Source of the DNA: Pontibacter chinhatensis | GTDB lineage: Bacteria; Bacteroidota; Bacteroidia; Cytophagales; Hymenobacteraceae | DNA length: 64,000 bases | Reading direction: 5' to 3' | Assembly (NCBI RefSeq): GCF_900113285.1 | Contig: NZ_FOOT01000006.1 | Span: forward strand, 186,001 to 250,000 | Shown: positions 9,187 through 19,041 of the stretch, one piece after another | Numbering within the stretch: position 1 is the stretch's first letter | Layout: every line of letters starts with the position of its first letter | The notes under the pieces: generated by a model | Database searches by the model: none | What the model was told of the DNA's origin: nothing | What the model saw: the letters and a program-made list of their open reading frames with translations, nothing else | Position numbers and translations under genes: made by a program

Positions 9187-10179
9187 TCAAGGCAAAATCT
9201 GGTTTGCCAGTACCTTACCCTGCTCAAAGTCTGTAATGTTCTGCAGCGTTGTCTGCGCTATACTTTGCATGGCATCCGTTGTAAAAAATGCCTGGTGTCC
9301 GGTGATAAGCACGTTGTTGAACGAGAGCAGGCGCATAAACACGTCATCCTGAATCACCTTATCCGACAGATCCTCGAAAAACAGATCCGCCTCCTCCTCA
9401 TACACATCCAGGCCCAGGTATTTAATTTTTCCACTTTTAAGCCCTTTTATGACGGCTTTGGCATTGATGATAGCGCCTCTGCTGGTATTGATTAGCATCA
9501 CACCTTCCTTCATCCGGGTGATGGAGGCCTCGTTTATCAGGTGGTAAGTTTGGGGCGTGAGCGGGCAATGAAGCGAGATGATGTCGGATTGCTGGTAAAG
9601 TTCGTCCAGCGAAGTATAGTTTACTCCGATGGCTTTTGCTTCCTCGCTCTCCCGTACATCGTAACCCAGCACCTGGCAGCCAAAGCCCTTCAGGATGCGG
9701 GCGGTCACCAGGCCGATTTTGCCCAGGCCTATCAGCCCCACCGTTCTGCCGTGCAGGTCGAAGCCCATCAGGCCGGTGAGGGCGAAATTGTCTTCGCGCA
9801 CGCGGTTGTAGGCGCGGTGGGTTTTGCGGTTCAGGGTCAGGATAAGGGCCACCGTGTGCTCAGCTACCGCATAAGGTGAGTAGGCCGGCACGCGCACCAC
9901 TTTCAGCCCCAGATCCGAAGCGGCTTTCAGGTTTACGTTGTTAAAACCGGCGCAGCGCAGGGCCACCAACCTGGTGCCTCCCGTGGCCAGCTGCTGCAGT
10001 ACCTGTGCACTGGCCAAGTCATTCACAAAAATGCACACTGCCTCCGCTCCTCCGGCCATGACGGCGGTACGCTCGTTCAGCGGCGCCTCCAGAAACGTGA
10101 GTCTGTGCTTAAGGCGCTTGTTCTCGGCCTCGAAAAACTGCCTGTCGTATACTTTGGAGCTGAAAAACGTGACTTCCAT
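9187..10179 (-). CDS. ldhA: D-lactate dehydrogenase, 2-hydroxyacid dehydrogenase family
   Basis: 330 residues from the ATG at 10179 (MEVTFFSSK), the usual family length; the upstream frame to 10236 is not conserved-looking. It reduces pyruvate to D-lactate with NADH. Visible motifs are RCAGFNNV in the substrate domain, the Rossmann [32 protein letters not shown] with the catalytic Arg region, and the acid-base His in ITGHQAFFT. The long insert [16 protein letters not shown] is characteristic of LdhA-type enzymes. It ends 5 bases after the convergent DACNV gene. Confidence 0.92.
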   Translation of the reverse strand: MEVTFFSSKVYDRQFFEAENKRLKHRLTFLEAPLNERTAVMAGGAEAVCIFVNDLASAQVLQQLATGGTRLVALRCAGFNNVNLKAASDLGLKVVRVPAYSPYAVAEHTVALILTLNRKTHRAYNRVREDNFALTGLMGFDLHGRTVGLIGLGKIGLVTARILKGFGCQVLGYDVRESEEAKAIGVNYTSLDELYQQSDIISLHCPLTPQTYHLINEASITRMKEGVMLINTSRGAIINAKAVIKGLKSGKIKYLGLDVYEEEADLFFEDLSDKVIQDDVFMRLLSFNNVLITGHQAFFTTDAMQSIAQTTLQNITDFEQGKVLANQILP

Positions 10180-10230
10180 ACCTGAAAGTATAAAACTCAA
10201 TATGAAATTTATATCAGTGTGAAAATGGAA

Positions 10231-10346
10231 ACCCACCCCTTAGAGCTACGCTCGCTAACTCAAAACTTGCGTTTTGGTTAGTCCAGAGGAGGGGAGTTTC
10301 TGCAAGTGTCATATGATTCCCCTCCTCGGAGGGGTTAGGGGTGGGT
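10231..10346. repeat. R1 MITE-like element, full copy
   Basis: 116 bp bounded by perfect 10-bp terminal inverted repeats ACCCACCCCT / AGGGGTGGGT. Inside are the inverted pair CTCAAAACTTGCGTTTTGG and a second pair GAGGAGGGGA / TTCCCCTCCTC, so the whole can fold into a long hairpin. A second full copy is at 42871-42987. It encodes no protein. Confidence 0.75.
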
Positions 10347-10442
10347 TGATCGCAACTCAGGTAAGTAAAATATCTAGGTTTTGCTTCTGCCCAAGTATAC
10401 TTTCGATGCCTAAGGGTTTCATCTAAAGTATAGAATCAGGCA

Positions 10443-10859
10443 CTAAATCCCGAAAACCAGAGCTGTTTCCCAGGTGCCGGTTTCTGGCTGCTGCACCGTT
10501 CCTTCCGGGCTTTCAATGGATTTAATCTCGTGGATGAATTCCTCCACGTAATGCCCGTACAGGCACCCGTCTATACTTGTAGTTTCGAGCTGGTCTATAC
10601 TTAGTTTGCAGAAAACAGCACTGTAGCTCTGGCTTAGGTTCAGGGTCTGGCAGAGGAAATCCATGAGCAGGGACGTAAAGTCTGCTGAGCAGATGCTTAT
10701 TTTGTGGATGAGCTGGCTGGGGATATCTCCGCCGCAGCTCCCTTCTTTTAAAAGGTTTGCCATCCCTTGCAAGGTGCCTAGAAACAACTCCTCCGGCGTA
10801 TCAGCCTCCACTTTTAAACACTTGTTGGCCGCTTGCGGCAGGTAAGTTAGTTTATTCAT
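10443..10859 (-). CDS. Archease-like protein, divergent
   Basis: 138 residues, the archease family length. Matching features are ADTPEELFLGTLQGMANLL near the N-terminus, SADFTSLLMDFLCQTLNL in the middle, and the HEIKSI plus WETALVFGI ending. Archease activates the RNA ligase RtcB in other organisms. Here the usual first acidic ADxGI segment is weak and the expected terminal FDI/VDI acid is replaced (FGI), so metal-binding residues may be missing. No rtcB is in the window. It lies 27 bases downstream of the CapA-like gene and could be cotranscribed. Function is therefore uncertain. Confidence 0.65.
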   Translation of the reverse strand: MNKLTYLPQAANKCLKVEADTPEELFLGTLQGMANLLKEGSCGGDIPSQLIHKISICSADFTSLLMDFLCQTLNLSQSYSAVFCKLSIDQLETTSIDGCLYGHYVEEFIHEIKSIESPEGTVQQPETGTWETALVFGI

Positions 10860-10886
10860 GTTCTCATAGGCAACATCCTCCCCAGA

Positions 10887-11999
10887 CTAAAACTCCAGCA
10901 CCAAATACTTACCCTGCCTTTTTACAGCAGTACCAAACTTCATACTTTCCCGGTGCAGCACTTGGGCCAGCCACGCATTGTCTTCTTCGCTGGCGTAATG
11001 CAGCCGGAACATGCGTATCTGCAGCGGCACCATCCGCAGCGACACCAGCCGGCCGGTAGCCGGCTCCAGCACCGGGAAATACATCAGCGAAAGGTCGCTC
11101 CTGAAGGGCTCGTGCCCTGCAATCCCCTCGTAATCGTTTATGAAACCGCCGGCACCGTACATAATCATCTTGCCCCGGTATACTTCCAGGCCCATGGGGT
11201 GGTGCGACGAGTGCCCGAACACCGCATCCACGCCTGCCTCTTCGATAAGCCGGTGGGCAAACGCCCGGTGAGCGGCCGGAATATCATATCCCCAGTTACC
11301 GCCCCAGTGCACGGAGAAGATTACCACATCGCCTGGCTTTTTTACATTTTTAAGATACGTAGTTATACTTTGCAGGGTGCCTTGGCTGAGGTCAGGTAAA
11401 AAATTTATTCCGGATTGGCTAGGGCCGGCAGCCCATTCCGGGTAAACACCACTGCTCGGGGAGCCATAGGCCAGAACGATCAACCGCCCCTGCGGCAAGG
11501 GCAGCACGGCCGGTTGCTGCGCCTCCTTCAGGTTTTGCCCCGCTCCTGCCGTGCTTATCCCGGCTTGGTGCAACACCTGCAGGGTTTCCGCTAACCCGGG
11601 GCGGCCCCAGTCCAGGGTGTGGTTGTTGGCCAGGGTGGCAATGTTTATACTTGCGGCATTGAGCAGTTTTACGTTATTCGGGTGCATGCGGTACTGTACC
11701 TGCTTGCCGGGCCAGGGCTGCGGGTGCGTGGTGATGCTTGTTTCCAGGTTGATGATGCGGGCCTGCGGTTTTACCCGGTCCCATACTTCCAGCGCGTCGC
11801 CCCAGGGGTAAGTATAGGCAACCGGCTTGCTGATTTCCCCGTTCTTCCGCTCGGCCAGCCGCACGTAGTCACGGGCATCCTGCACATAGGCTTCATAAAG
11901 TTGCGGGTCAACGGATACAGGCAGCACCTGGTCCAGGCCACGCCCGGTCATCACGTCGCCACACAGGAAAAGGGTAAGCAAAGAGGTATCGTCGCCCAT
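10887..11999 (-). CDS. CapA family protein (PGA_cap metallophosphatase-like)
   Basis: 370 residues from the ATG at 11999 (MGDDTSLLTLFLCGDVMTGRG). Upstream codons to 12113 are open but give an unlikely hydrophobic extension. Family motifs are LCGDVMTGRG, IINLETSIT, LATLANNHTLDWG, VVIFSVHWGGNWGYDI and VFGHSSHHPMG, which together supply the metal ligands of the calcineurin-like fold used in CapA/PgsA proteins. Members act in poly-gamma-glutamate or capsule metabolism, but many are of unknown role. There is no obvious signal peptide with this start. It lies between htrA and the archease gene on one strand. Confidence 0.82.
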   Translation of the reverse strand: MGDDTSLLTLFLCGDVMTGRGLDQVLPVSVDPQLYEAYVQDARDYVRLAERKNGEISKPVAYTYPWGDALEVWDRVKPQARIINLETSITTHPQPWPGKQVQYRMHPNNVKLLNAASINIATLANNHTLDWGRPGLAETLQVLHQAGISTAGAGQNLKEAQQPAVLPLPQGRLIVLAYGSPSSGVYPEWAAGPSQSGINFLPDLSQGTLQSITTYLKNVKKPGDVVIFSVHWGGNWGYDIPAAHRAFAHRLIEEAGVDAVFGHSSHHPMGLEVYRGKMIMYGAGGFINDYEGIAGHEPFRSDLSLMYFPVLEPATGRLVSLRMVPLQIRMFRLHYASEEDNAWLAQVLHRESMKFGTAVKRQGKYLVLEF

Positions 12000-12129
12000 C
12001 TTCTTTCCGGCTATAGCTCCCCACGCCAAGTATAAAATTCCGCCAGCAGTGGTACACAGGTGCGATCTCCCCGCTTTCCAGAGAAGGATAATCCACCCTG
12101 CGCAAAGCAACATCCCGCCACTTTATACT

Positions 12130-13611
12130 TTACGCGCTCAGCGGGATACTGATAACAAAGCTGGATCCATCCGGCGTGATGCCGTTCAGGCGCACCGAAC
12201 CGCTGCGGGAGGAGTTGATGGCGCGGTCCATGTCAGCCACGCTGTTTACGCGCCTGCCGTTCACGCTGGTAATGATGGTGCCGCGCGGAATACCGGCCGT
12301 GTCGAAAAAGCCCCCTCGCTGCACTTCCGCTACATACACACCCGAGCGCAGGCCGTAGCGTTGCTTCACCTGATCGGGCACCGGTTCAAAGGTCGCACCG
12401 AGTTTGGCCTGTAGCCCTGCTCCCTCTCCCTCCGTTCCAGCCACTGCTTCCTCATCCCCATTCAGCACCACGCTAGTCGAGCGGGAACGGCCATCGCGCA
12501 GGTAAGTCACTTCCAATTTATCGCCCGGATAGTGACGCGCAATCCGCTCCGATAGCCCTGCCGAAGAGCCAACATCAACGCCATCTATACTTTGGATGAT
12601 GTCCCCTTCCTCTAACCCGGCAGCGGAGGCGGCGCTGTTTGGCTGCACACCCATGATGTAGACTCCCTTCACCGTTGCCGGATCGATGCCGCGCTCCTTC
12701 AGGATTTGGTCTTCCACGGCAGGCGCCGGAAAGCTCACGCCCAGGTAGCCGCGTTTTACCTGCCCGTGCTTGCGCAGGTCCTCCACCACTTTCTGCATCA
12801 GGTTCACCGGAATGGCAAACCCGTAGCCGGCGTAGCTTCCTGTTTGCGAGGCAATGGCCGTGTTGATGCCGATAAGCTGTCCGCTGGCATTGATAAGGGC
12901 ACCCCCACTGTTTCCGGGGTTAATGGCGGCATCGGTTTGCAGAAAAGACTCTATGGCCGTGTTTCCTGCCTGCTGCGGATCGGCAAAGCCACCCTGACTG
13001 GGCTGGTTGAGGATGCCGATGCTGCGGCCCTTGGCGCTGATAATGCCTGCCGTAACCGTGGAGCTAAGCGACAGCGGGTAGCCCACGGCCAGCACCCACT
13101 CTCCCACCTGCACGCTGTCGGAGTTGCCCAGCGCGACGTAGGGCAGCTCCTGCCCATCCACCTTCAGCAGGGCCAGATCGGTGCTAGGGTCTACGCCTAT
13201 GAGCTTTGCCTCGAAGCTGCGCTTGTCCGGCAGCACCACCTCTATCCCCGAGGCATTATCCACCACGTGGTTGTTGGTGGCGATGTAGCCGTCCGGGGTG
13301 AGGAGCACGCCCGAACCGGAACCGGTTGCCGGCTCCGGTGATTGCGGCAAGCCAAACAAATCCAGGTAGGAACGGCCGGAGGCAGTAGTGGCATAAGTCG
13401 TCTTTACGTGTACAACGGCAGGCGTCACCAGCGAGGCGGCGTCCACAAAATCGGGGTAGCCGGACGATGAAATCGTGCGGGCACCGTTGCTGCTTAAAAC
13501 CAGCGGATGCTCCTGCCCGTTGCCGACCCTCGTACTCACAAACCAGAAGCCAGCCACAGCCAGCATTGCGGCCAGCAGGGCAGCCAGAAAAACTGAACCG
13601 GTGTTCCTCAT
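12130..13611 (-). CDS. degP: Periplasmic Do/HtrA serine protease
   Basis: 493 residues, normal for DegP/DegQ. An N-terminal membrane or signal segment (residues 7-25) is followed by a trypsin-like domain with the catalytic triad His115 (TNNHVV), Asp145 (STDLALL) and Ser235 (GNSGGAL). Two PDZ domains follow (about 285-385 and 410-490). It degrades or refolds damaged envelope proteins. It lies first in a minus-strand run with the CapA-like and archease-like genes, with 130 bases to the CapA start used here. I see no regulator site. The symbol degP is chosen by architecture; degQ is equally possible. Confidence 0.92.
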   Translation of the reverse strand: MRNTGSVFLAALLAAMLAVAGFWFVSTRVGNGQEHPLVLSSNGARTISSSGYPDFVDAASLVTPAVVHVKTTYATTASGRSYLDLFGLPQSPEPATGSGSGVLLTPDGYIATNNHVVDNASGIEVVLPDKRSFEAKLIGVDPSTDLALLKVDGQELPYVALGNSDSVQVGEWVLAVGYPLSLSSTVTAGIISAKGRSIGILNQPSQGGFADPQQAGNTAIESFLQTDAAINPGNSGGALINASGQLIGINTAIASQTGSYAGYGFAIPVNLMQKVVEDLRKHGQVKRGYLGVSFPAPAVEDQILKERGIDPATVKGVYIMGVQPNSAASAAGLEEGDIIQSIDGVDVGSSAGLSERIARHYPGDKLEVTYLRDGRSRSTSVVLNGDEEAVAGTEGEGAGLQAKLGATFEPVPDQVKQRYGLRSGVYVAEVQRGGFFDTAGIPRGTIITSVNGRRVNSVADMDRAINSSRSGSVRLNGITPDGSSFVISIPLSA

Positions 13612-13931
13612 GGGCAGATAATGCTACATTTATACTTGTGCGGGATAACCAGACCTCTAACAGATTTATACTTCGGTGCCGGACAGAACTGGCTCACTGA
13701 ACCTATTTGGTAACGAGTGGCTCATGGCAATGGTTTTGGGCGGTAATGAGCCGGCCTTAAAGTATAAAGAGCGATGTTGGCCATGTATACCTTCCCCGGT
13801 AAAATGCGTATGGGCTAAAGATTGGATAAAAAGGCACGTAACTACGCTATTATCAAATCTTTACCGTACAAAAGCACCTGACCAGGGAAATCTCCTCTGG
13901 TTGGCCTCAGCGTGACTTTAACCACAAGCCT
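13612..13931. other. Gene-free stretch
   Basis: 320 bases between the divergent htrA and APC permease genes, with several AGTATA-type motifs. A 79-codon frame (13676-13915) has no protein-like character. Nothing else is seen. Confidence 0.45.
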
Positions 13932-15347
13932 ATGGAAGACTACAGGGATGTACCGGCAGGTACAAGAAATGCTACCAATGTGTCACCGAGCTATGCTGCC
14001 CCCGAAACGACATCTGAAACAGAGGCGGCCCCCAGGCCTGCGCTTGGCAGGTTAGACGCCATCGCCGTTATTGTGGGCATTGTGGTGGGTGCCGGCATTT
14101 TCCGGACCCCTTCCCTGGTGGCAGCCAATACCGAAAGCGGGTTGATGTTCATAGGAGTCTGGCTGCTGGGTGGCTTGGTATCATTGATAGGGGCACTGTG
14201 CTATGCTGAGCTTACCACTACCTTCCCCAACGCCGGCGGCGACTATCACTTCCTGACCCGTGCCTTCGGCAGGAAACCAGCCTTTCTCTTTGCCTGGGCC
14301 CGCATGAGCGTTATTCAAACCGGTTCGATTGCCCTGCTCTCCTTTATCATCGGCGATTATTTGGCCCAGATTTTCAGCATCGGGGAGTTATCGTCGGTGC
14401 TGTATGCGGCGCTGGTGGTGATAGTGCTGACCGGGATCAACATCATGGGCGTAAGTATGGGCGCAGGCACACAAAAACTGCTGACGGCCCTGGAAATACT
14501 GGGCATTCTGATCGTGATTGCAGCGGGCTTGATTTTTGTTCCTGATGCCGCAGTTGCCAGTCCTGCCACGCCTCACACAGGTACTACCTCCATGGGCCTG
14601 GCCATGGTGTTTGTGCTGCTCACTTTCGGAGGATGGAATGAGGCCGCTTACATATCTGCAGAATTGCGCTCCGGCCGTAAAGGCATGGCCAGCGTGATGA
14701 TCCTGAGCATCGTCATTATCACGGCCATTTACGTGCTCATAAACCTTGCCTACCTCAACGTACTAGGCATGGGTGGCATGGCATCCTCGGATGCCGTGGC
14801 AGGCGACCTGGTGCGGGTTGTTTTCGGGGAGGGTGGGCTGGTGCTCATCGGCCTGATAGTGGCACTGGCGGCGCTCACTTCGGCTAACGCCACCATTTTT
14901 ACTGGTGCCCGCACCAACTATGCGCTGGGCCGCGACGTGCCGTTTTTCAGCTTTCTGGGCAAGTGGAACGAGAAAACATCCTCACCGGTAAACGCCTTTC
15001 TGGTGCAGGGCGCCATTTCGCTGGCGCTGGTGGGCCTGGGCTACCTGACCCGGAACGGCTTTGAAACGATTGTGGAGTATACGGCACCAGTTTTCTGGTT
15101 TTTCCTGCTGTTGGTGGGCGTCTCACTTTTTGTGCTGCGACGCAAGGAGCCGGACCGGCCCCGCCCTTTCAGTGTGCCGCTCTACCCCATCACCCCTTTC
15201 ATCTTCTGCCTGACGAGCGCTTACCTGCTTTATTCCAGCCTGATGTACACGGGCCTGGGTGCGCTGGTGGGTGTGGCGGTGCTTTTTATAGGGGTGCTCC
15301 TGCTGTTGGCCCTGCCGGGCCTTAACAAGCGCGTAAGTAATAAGTAG
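13932..15347 (+). CDS. APC family amino acid permease
   Basis: 471 residues. A hydrophilic ~38-residue N-terminus precedes about 12 hydrophobic segments. The first carries the APC substrate-binding signature GIVVGAGIFRTPSLVA; the second loop has CYAELTTTFPNAGGDYHFL, a hallmark of the LAT/APC group. It is an inner-membrane secondary transporter, probably an amino acid importer or exchanger; the substrate cannot be read from sequence. It stands alone, with a 174-base gap to the next gene on the same strand. Confidence 0.87.
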   Translation: MEDYRDVPAGTRNATNVSPSYAAPETTSETEAAPRPALGRLDAIAVIVGIVVGAGIFRTPSLVAANTESGLMFIGVWLLGGLVSLIGALCYAELTTTFPNAGGDYHFLTRAFGRKPAFLFAWARMSVIQTGSIALLSFIIGDYLAQIFSIGELSSVLYAALVVIVLTGINIMGVSMGAGTQKLLTALEILGILIVIAAGLIFVPDAAVASPATPHTGTTSMGLAMVFVLLTFGGWNEAAYISAELRSGRKGMASVMILSIVIITAIYVLINLAYLNVLGMGGMASSDAVAGDLVRVVFGEGGLVLIGLIVALAALTSANATIFTGARTNYALGRDVPFFSFLGKWNEKTSSPVNAFLVQGAISLALVGLGYLTRNGFETIVEYTAPVFWFFLLLVGVSLFVLRRKEPDRPRPFSVPLYPITPFIFCLTSAYLLYSSLMYTGLGALVGVAVLFIGVLLLLALPGLNKRVSNK

Positions 15348-15521
15348 TTCCGACAGTAGGGGCAAAACTGTAGCCTTGTACCATTCGTAGAAGTATGACG
15401 TAAAATTTCCGGCACCTGCCACTGCAACTACTTACTACCCTGGCGCATAGCACACAGTTACGGCACCTTTTATACGTTGCTTTTTTTCCTTAACCCATAA
15501 TCATACTTTAAAAGCAAGCCT

Positions 15522-16076
15522 ATGAGAATTCTTACTAACACTCTGTTTACGATGCTGGCCCTGCTGTGCGCCACTGTACTGGTACATGCCCAGGAAACCG
15601 CCACCATGAAGCGCACACCCGATGTGCCGTATGTTCCTACCCGCCAGGCCGTGGTGGATGCCATGCTGAAAATGGCGGATGTAAAGAAGAACGACGTGAT
15701 CTATGACCTGGGCTGCGGCGACGGGCGCATTGTGATTACCGCCGCCAAAAACTTTGGTGCCACCGGCACAGGCATCGACATCAATCCGGACCGCATTGCA
15801 GAAGCCAACAAGAATGCCCGTGAGGCAGGTGTTACCGACAAGGTGCGCTTTATAGAAGGCGACCTGTTTGATGCTGACGTCAGTGAGGCCACCGTAGTAA
15901 CCTTGTACTTGCTGCCTGCTGTGAACATGAAGCTCCGCCCTATTTTGATGGAACAACTCAAGCCCGGTACCCGCATCGTGTCCCACGCCTTCGACATGGG
16001 CGACTGGGAGCCTGAGAAAACCATTGAGGTAGACGGCGCCAAGATCTACTTCTGGACCATCCCGGAAAAGAAATAA
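15522..16076 (+). CDS. Class I SAM-dependent methyltransferase with signal peptide
   Basis: 184 residues. An N-terminal signal peptide (MRILTNTLFTMLALL...VHAQ) is followed by PYVPTRQAVVDAML and a canonical SAM-binding motif VIYDLGCGDGR. Then come GTGIDINPDRIAEA (motif II acidic residue) and FIEGDLFDADVSEATVV. The end WEPEKTIEVDGAKIYFW matches a family of short exported methyltransferases whose substrate is unknown. Export is odd, since SAM is made in the cytosol. It is followed by a strong terminator. Confidence 0.85.
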   Translation: MRILTNTLFTMLALLCATVLVHAQETATMKRTPDVPYVPTRQAVVDAMLKMADVKKNDVIYDLGCGDGRIVITAAKNFGATGTGIDINPDRIAEANKNAREAGVTDKVRFIEGDLFDADVSEATVVTLYLLPAVNMKLRPILMEQLKPGTRIVSHAFDMGDWEPEKTIEVDGAKIYFWTIPEKK

Positions 16077-16153
16077 GCAGCAGCAAGCCAGTAGTTAGGT
16101 ACTGGCTCCTGATTTCTGAAAACAAAACACGGTACTTACGTGTCTTAATAAAC

Positions 16154-16190
16154 AAGCAGCCCCAGGCATATGTGTCCGGGCTGCTTTTTT
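16154..16190 (+). terminator. Rho-independent terminator
   Basis: The hairpin AGCAGCCC / GGGCTGCT is followed by TTTTTT, 78 bases after the methyltransferase stop. Confidence 0.85.
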
Positions 16191-16220
16191 ATACTTGTAC
16201 CGTAATAACCGAAGTGAAAT

Positions 16221-17234
16221 ATGAGCAGTAACAACAAGACGTTGTCTGATATTGCCTTATCTGTGCTGGACCTGGTGCCGATACAGGAAGGTAAAACCGC
16301 TACTGATGCCTTCAGAACCAGTGCAGACCTGGCCCGCCACGTGGAAGCTTTGGGCTACAAACGCTACTGGCTGGCCGAGCACCACAACATGCCGGGCATT
16401 GCCAGTTCTGCCACCGTGGTCCTTATCGGGCACATTGCCGGCAGCACCAAAAGTATACGCGTAGGCTCCGGGGGGATTATGCTGCCCAACCACGCGCCGC
16501 TGGTGGTGGCCGAGCAGTTTGGTACGCTGGAGTCGCTTTTCCCTGGCCGCATAGATTTGGGCTTGGGCCGCGCTCCCGGCACTGACGGCCTGACGGCCAT
16601 GGCCCTGCGACGCGACCTGCGCGGCGACGTGGATGATTTCCCGAAAAACGTGCAGGAGTTGCAGTACTACCTCGGCCCCGTAGACCCCGAAGCCAAAGTG
16701 CGTGCCATTCCTGGCCAGGGCCTGGAAGTGCCGATATGGCTGCTGGGCTCCAGCACCTATAGCGCGCAGCTGGCCGCCATGCTCGGGCTGCCCTTTGCCT
16801 TTGCAAGCCACTTTGCGCCGGCTGCCCTGCAAGCAGCCCTCAAAATTTACCGCGACACCTTCCAGCCATCCGAGCACCTGAAGGAGCCCTACGCCATCGC
16901 CTGCGTAAACGGCGTGGTGGCCGACACGGACTCCGAGGCGGAGAAACTGGCTACCACGCTTTACCAGTCTTTCCTGAACGTGATACGCGGCACGGCTAAC
17001 CCGCAGCAACCGCCCGTGGATAGTATGGAAGGCCTCTGGAGCCAGAACGAGAAATATGCCGTGCACCAGATGCTGCGCTATACGTTCACCGGCTCGCCGG
17101 CCACGGTAAAAGAAGAAATAGAAGCTTTCCTGGCCGAGACACAGGTAGATGAGCTGATGTTTGCCTCGCACATTTACGAGCACAAGGCGCGGCTCCGCTC
17201 TTATGAATTGCTGGCGGAATTAGCCAAAAAATAA
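16221..17234 (+). CDS. LLM-class flavin-dependent oxidoreductase, MsnO8/YhbW-like
   Basis: 337 residues. It is a bacterial-luciferase-like TIM barrel that uses reduced FMN. Matches to the MsnO8/YhbW subgroup are [48 protein letters not shown], the [16 protein letters not shown] loop and [14 protein letters not shown]. The cytosolic monooxygenase substrate is unknown. It has its own terminator directly downstream and precedes a PEBP gene on the same strand. Confidence 0.88.
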   Translation: MSSNNKTLSDIALSVLDLVPIQEGKTATDAFRTSADLARHVEALGYKRYWLAEHHNMPGIASSATVVLIGHIAGSTKSIRVGSGGIMLPNHAPLVVAEQFGTLESLFPGRIDLGLGRAPGTDGLTAMALRRDLRGDVDDFPKNVQELQYYLGPVDPEAKVRAIPGQGLEVPIWLLGSSTYSAQLAAMLGLPFAFASHFAPAALQAALKIYRDTFQPSEHLKEPYAIACVNGVVADTDSEAEKLATTLYQSFLNVIRGTANPQQPPVDSMEGLWSQNEKYAVHQMLRYTFTGSPATVKEEIEAFLAETQVDELMFASHIYEHKARLRSYELLAELAKK

Positions 17235-17250
17235 GCTTTCCCACCAGTCA

Positions 17251-17315
17251 ATCCGATGTTGCACCCACATGCTGTATGCCTTTACAGTATAGCGGTGCGG
17301 CATCGGATTTTTTTA
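17251..17315 (+). terminator. Rho-independent terminator with long loop
   Basis: Arms ATCCGATGTTGCACC and GGTGCGGCATCGGAT (two mismatches) are followed by seven T. It starts 17 bases after the luciferase-like gene. Confidence 0.75.
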
Positions 17316-17363
17316 TACCCGTTCTCGTATAAGGGGAGTACCAATTTTACCACACCTATCATT

Positions 17364-17822
17364 ATGGAAACCAACGTTATCGAGAACCTGAAGCTAAGCA
17401 GCCCCGCCTTCAGCGCCGGCGACACCATCCCCGAAAAGTTTACTTGTGATGGGGAAGATGTAAACCCGCCGCTGGAGATTGGCGATTTCCCGGAAGGCAC
17501 CCAAAGCCTTGTACTGCATGTAAATGACCCTGACGCCCCCAGCGGAAACTGGACACATTGGCTGGTGTACGACATGCCGCTCTTGCACACGATTGAAGAA
17601 AATAGTACCCCCGGCACGGTAGGCATGAATGATTTTGGCGAGGCAAAGTATGGCGGCCCCTGCCCCCCTATCGGAACGCACCGCTATTTTTTCAGGCTCT
17701 ACGCTCTGGACACCCGCTTGTCCCTGCCCCCAGCCAGCACCCGCGACGATGTGCTGGCGCAGATGGAAAACCATATTATCGGAACCGGAGAACTGATGGG
17801 GCTTTTCAGCCACCATACCTGA
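17364..17822 (+). CDS. YbhB/YbcL family Raf-kinase-inhibitor-like (PEBP) protein
   Basis: 152 residues from the ATG at 17364 (METNVIENLKLSSPAF). The frame is open upstream but runs through the preceding terminator. The family signature is complete: IPEKFTCDGEDVNPPL, LVLHVNDPDAPSGNWTHWLVYD, YGGPCPPIGTHRYFFRLYALD. Bacterial PEBP proteins bind small anionic ligands; no physiological role is firm. It is cytosolic, with no signal peptide. It is convergent with the alcohol dehydrogenase gene 30 bases away. Confidence 0.92.
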   Translation: METNVIENLKLSSPAFSAGDTIPEKFTCDGEDVNPPLEIGDFPEGTQSLVLHVNDPDAPSGNWTHWLVYDMPLLHTIEENSTPGTVGMNDFGEAKYGGPCPPIGTHRYFFRLYALDTRLSLPPASTRDDVLAQMENHIIGTGELMGLFSHHT

Positions 17823-17852
17823 GCCCGGCATACCTTCAACTGATTTATACTT

Positions 17853-18836
17853 TTAAGGCACCAGTACAGCGGCTCCCCTCACCTTGCCCTGCCTTAAATC
17901 CTCCAGCGCCACGTTGGCCTGCAGTAGCGGATATAGCTGTACTTCTGTCTGCACCGGCACCTGAGCCGCTAAAGGCAGGAATCGAGCGCCGTCACTGCGG
18001 GTAAGGTTGGCCACCGAGAGCAGCACCCGCTCTTCCCAAAGAATACGGTACGGGAAGGCCGGGATATCACTCATATGAATACCCCCGCACACCACCACGC
18101 CGCCCTTGTCCACATCCTGCAAAGCCTTGGGTACCACCGCCCCTACTGGGGCAAAAATGATAGCGGCATCCAGCGGCTGCGGAGCAGGCTGCGTGGAATC
18201 CCCCGCCCAAACGGCGCCAAGGCTGCGGGCAAATTCCTGTGCTTCCACATCACCCGCACGCGTAAAGGCGTATACTTTCTTCCCCTCGAAAAGGGCCACC
18301 TGAATAAGGATGTGCGCCGCGGCCCCGAACCCGTAAATGCCCAGTTTTTCCACCCCTTCCCCCATCATGCTGTAAGAGCGGTAGCCGATGAGTCCGGCAC
18401 AGAGTAGCGGGGCTGTTGCCGGAGTTGCCTCTCCCGAAAGTTTAAAGCAGTAGCGTTCATCGGCAACCGTATACTCGGCATAGCCCCCATCCAGGGTGTA
18501 CCCGGTAAAAGCGGCATTTTCGCAGAGGTTTTCTTTTCCTTTAAGGCAGTACCTGCACCTGCCACAAGTATAACCGAGCCACGGCACGCCAACCGCATCG
18601 CCTAACTTCACTGTAGCCACGCGAGGACCCGTGCCCACCACAATACCCACTATTTCGTGGCCCATGATGAGGGGAAGTTTAGGTTTGTCCAGTTCGCCGT
18701 CGAGGATGTGCAGGTCGGTACGGCACACGCCGCAGGCTTTTACCTGGATGAGCACCTGCCCGGGCGCAGGCTGCGGCACCGGAACCGTTTTATACTTCAG
18801 CGGACCGCCGGGCCGTTCCAGCACCATGGCCTGCAT
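17853..18836 (-). CDS. Zinc-dependent alcohol dehydrogenase family protein
   Basis: 327 residues. An MDR enzyme with both zinc sites: catalytic-zinc ligands in ACGVCRTDLHI and GHEIVG, structural-zinc cysteines in CGRCRYCLKGKENLC. The NAD-binding motif GIYGFGAAAHILIQ is slightly altered from GxGxxG. It belongs to the AdhA/zinc-binding alcohol dehydrogenase branch (VPWLGYTCG, AAFTGYTLDGGYAEY). It oxidises an alcohol or reduces an aldehyde; substrate unknown. It is divergent from the namZ-like gene. Confidence 0.9.
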   Translation of the reverse strand: MQAMVLERPGGPLKYKTVPVPQPAPGQVLIQVKACGVCRTDLHILDGELDKPKLPLIMGHEIVGIVVGTGPRVATVKLGDAVGVPWLGYTCGRCRYCLKGKENLCENAAFTGYTLDGGYAEYTVADERYCFKLSGEATPATAPLLCAGLIGYRSYSMMGEGVEKLGIYGFGAAAHILIQVALFEGKKVYAFTRAGDVEAQEFARSLGAVWAGDSTQPAPQPLDAAIIFAPVGAVVPKALQDVDKGGVVVCGGIHMSDIPAFPYRILWEERVLLSVANLTRSDGARFLPLAAQVPVQTEVQLYPLLQANVALEDLRQGKVRGAAVLVP

Positions 18837-19041
18837 GCTGGCCGGGAGAGTCTGCTACGCTTCTGGTTCTGGTTGTACTGCCATACTTTATACTTCCGTT
18901 TCGGAGGAGGGTCGATTATTGCAGTCGGTTTACCGAGCCACGTTACCTCATAGGTTATACGAGGTTAGGTTTACTTTTAGAGCCCGTAACCTTGCGACAG
19001 AGCGGTTTTGAGACTAATACCTAAAACACTATATTAACCCG

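Noticed and set aside
13676..13915. 79-codon plus-strand frame between htrA and the permease
   Set aside because: Composition is unlike a protein (scattered Trp, Cys and Lys), and it occupies the divergent promoter region.
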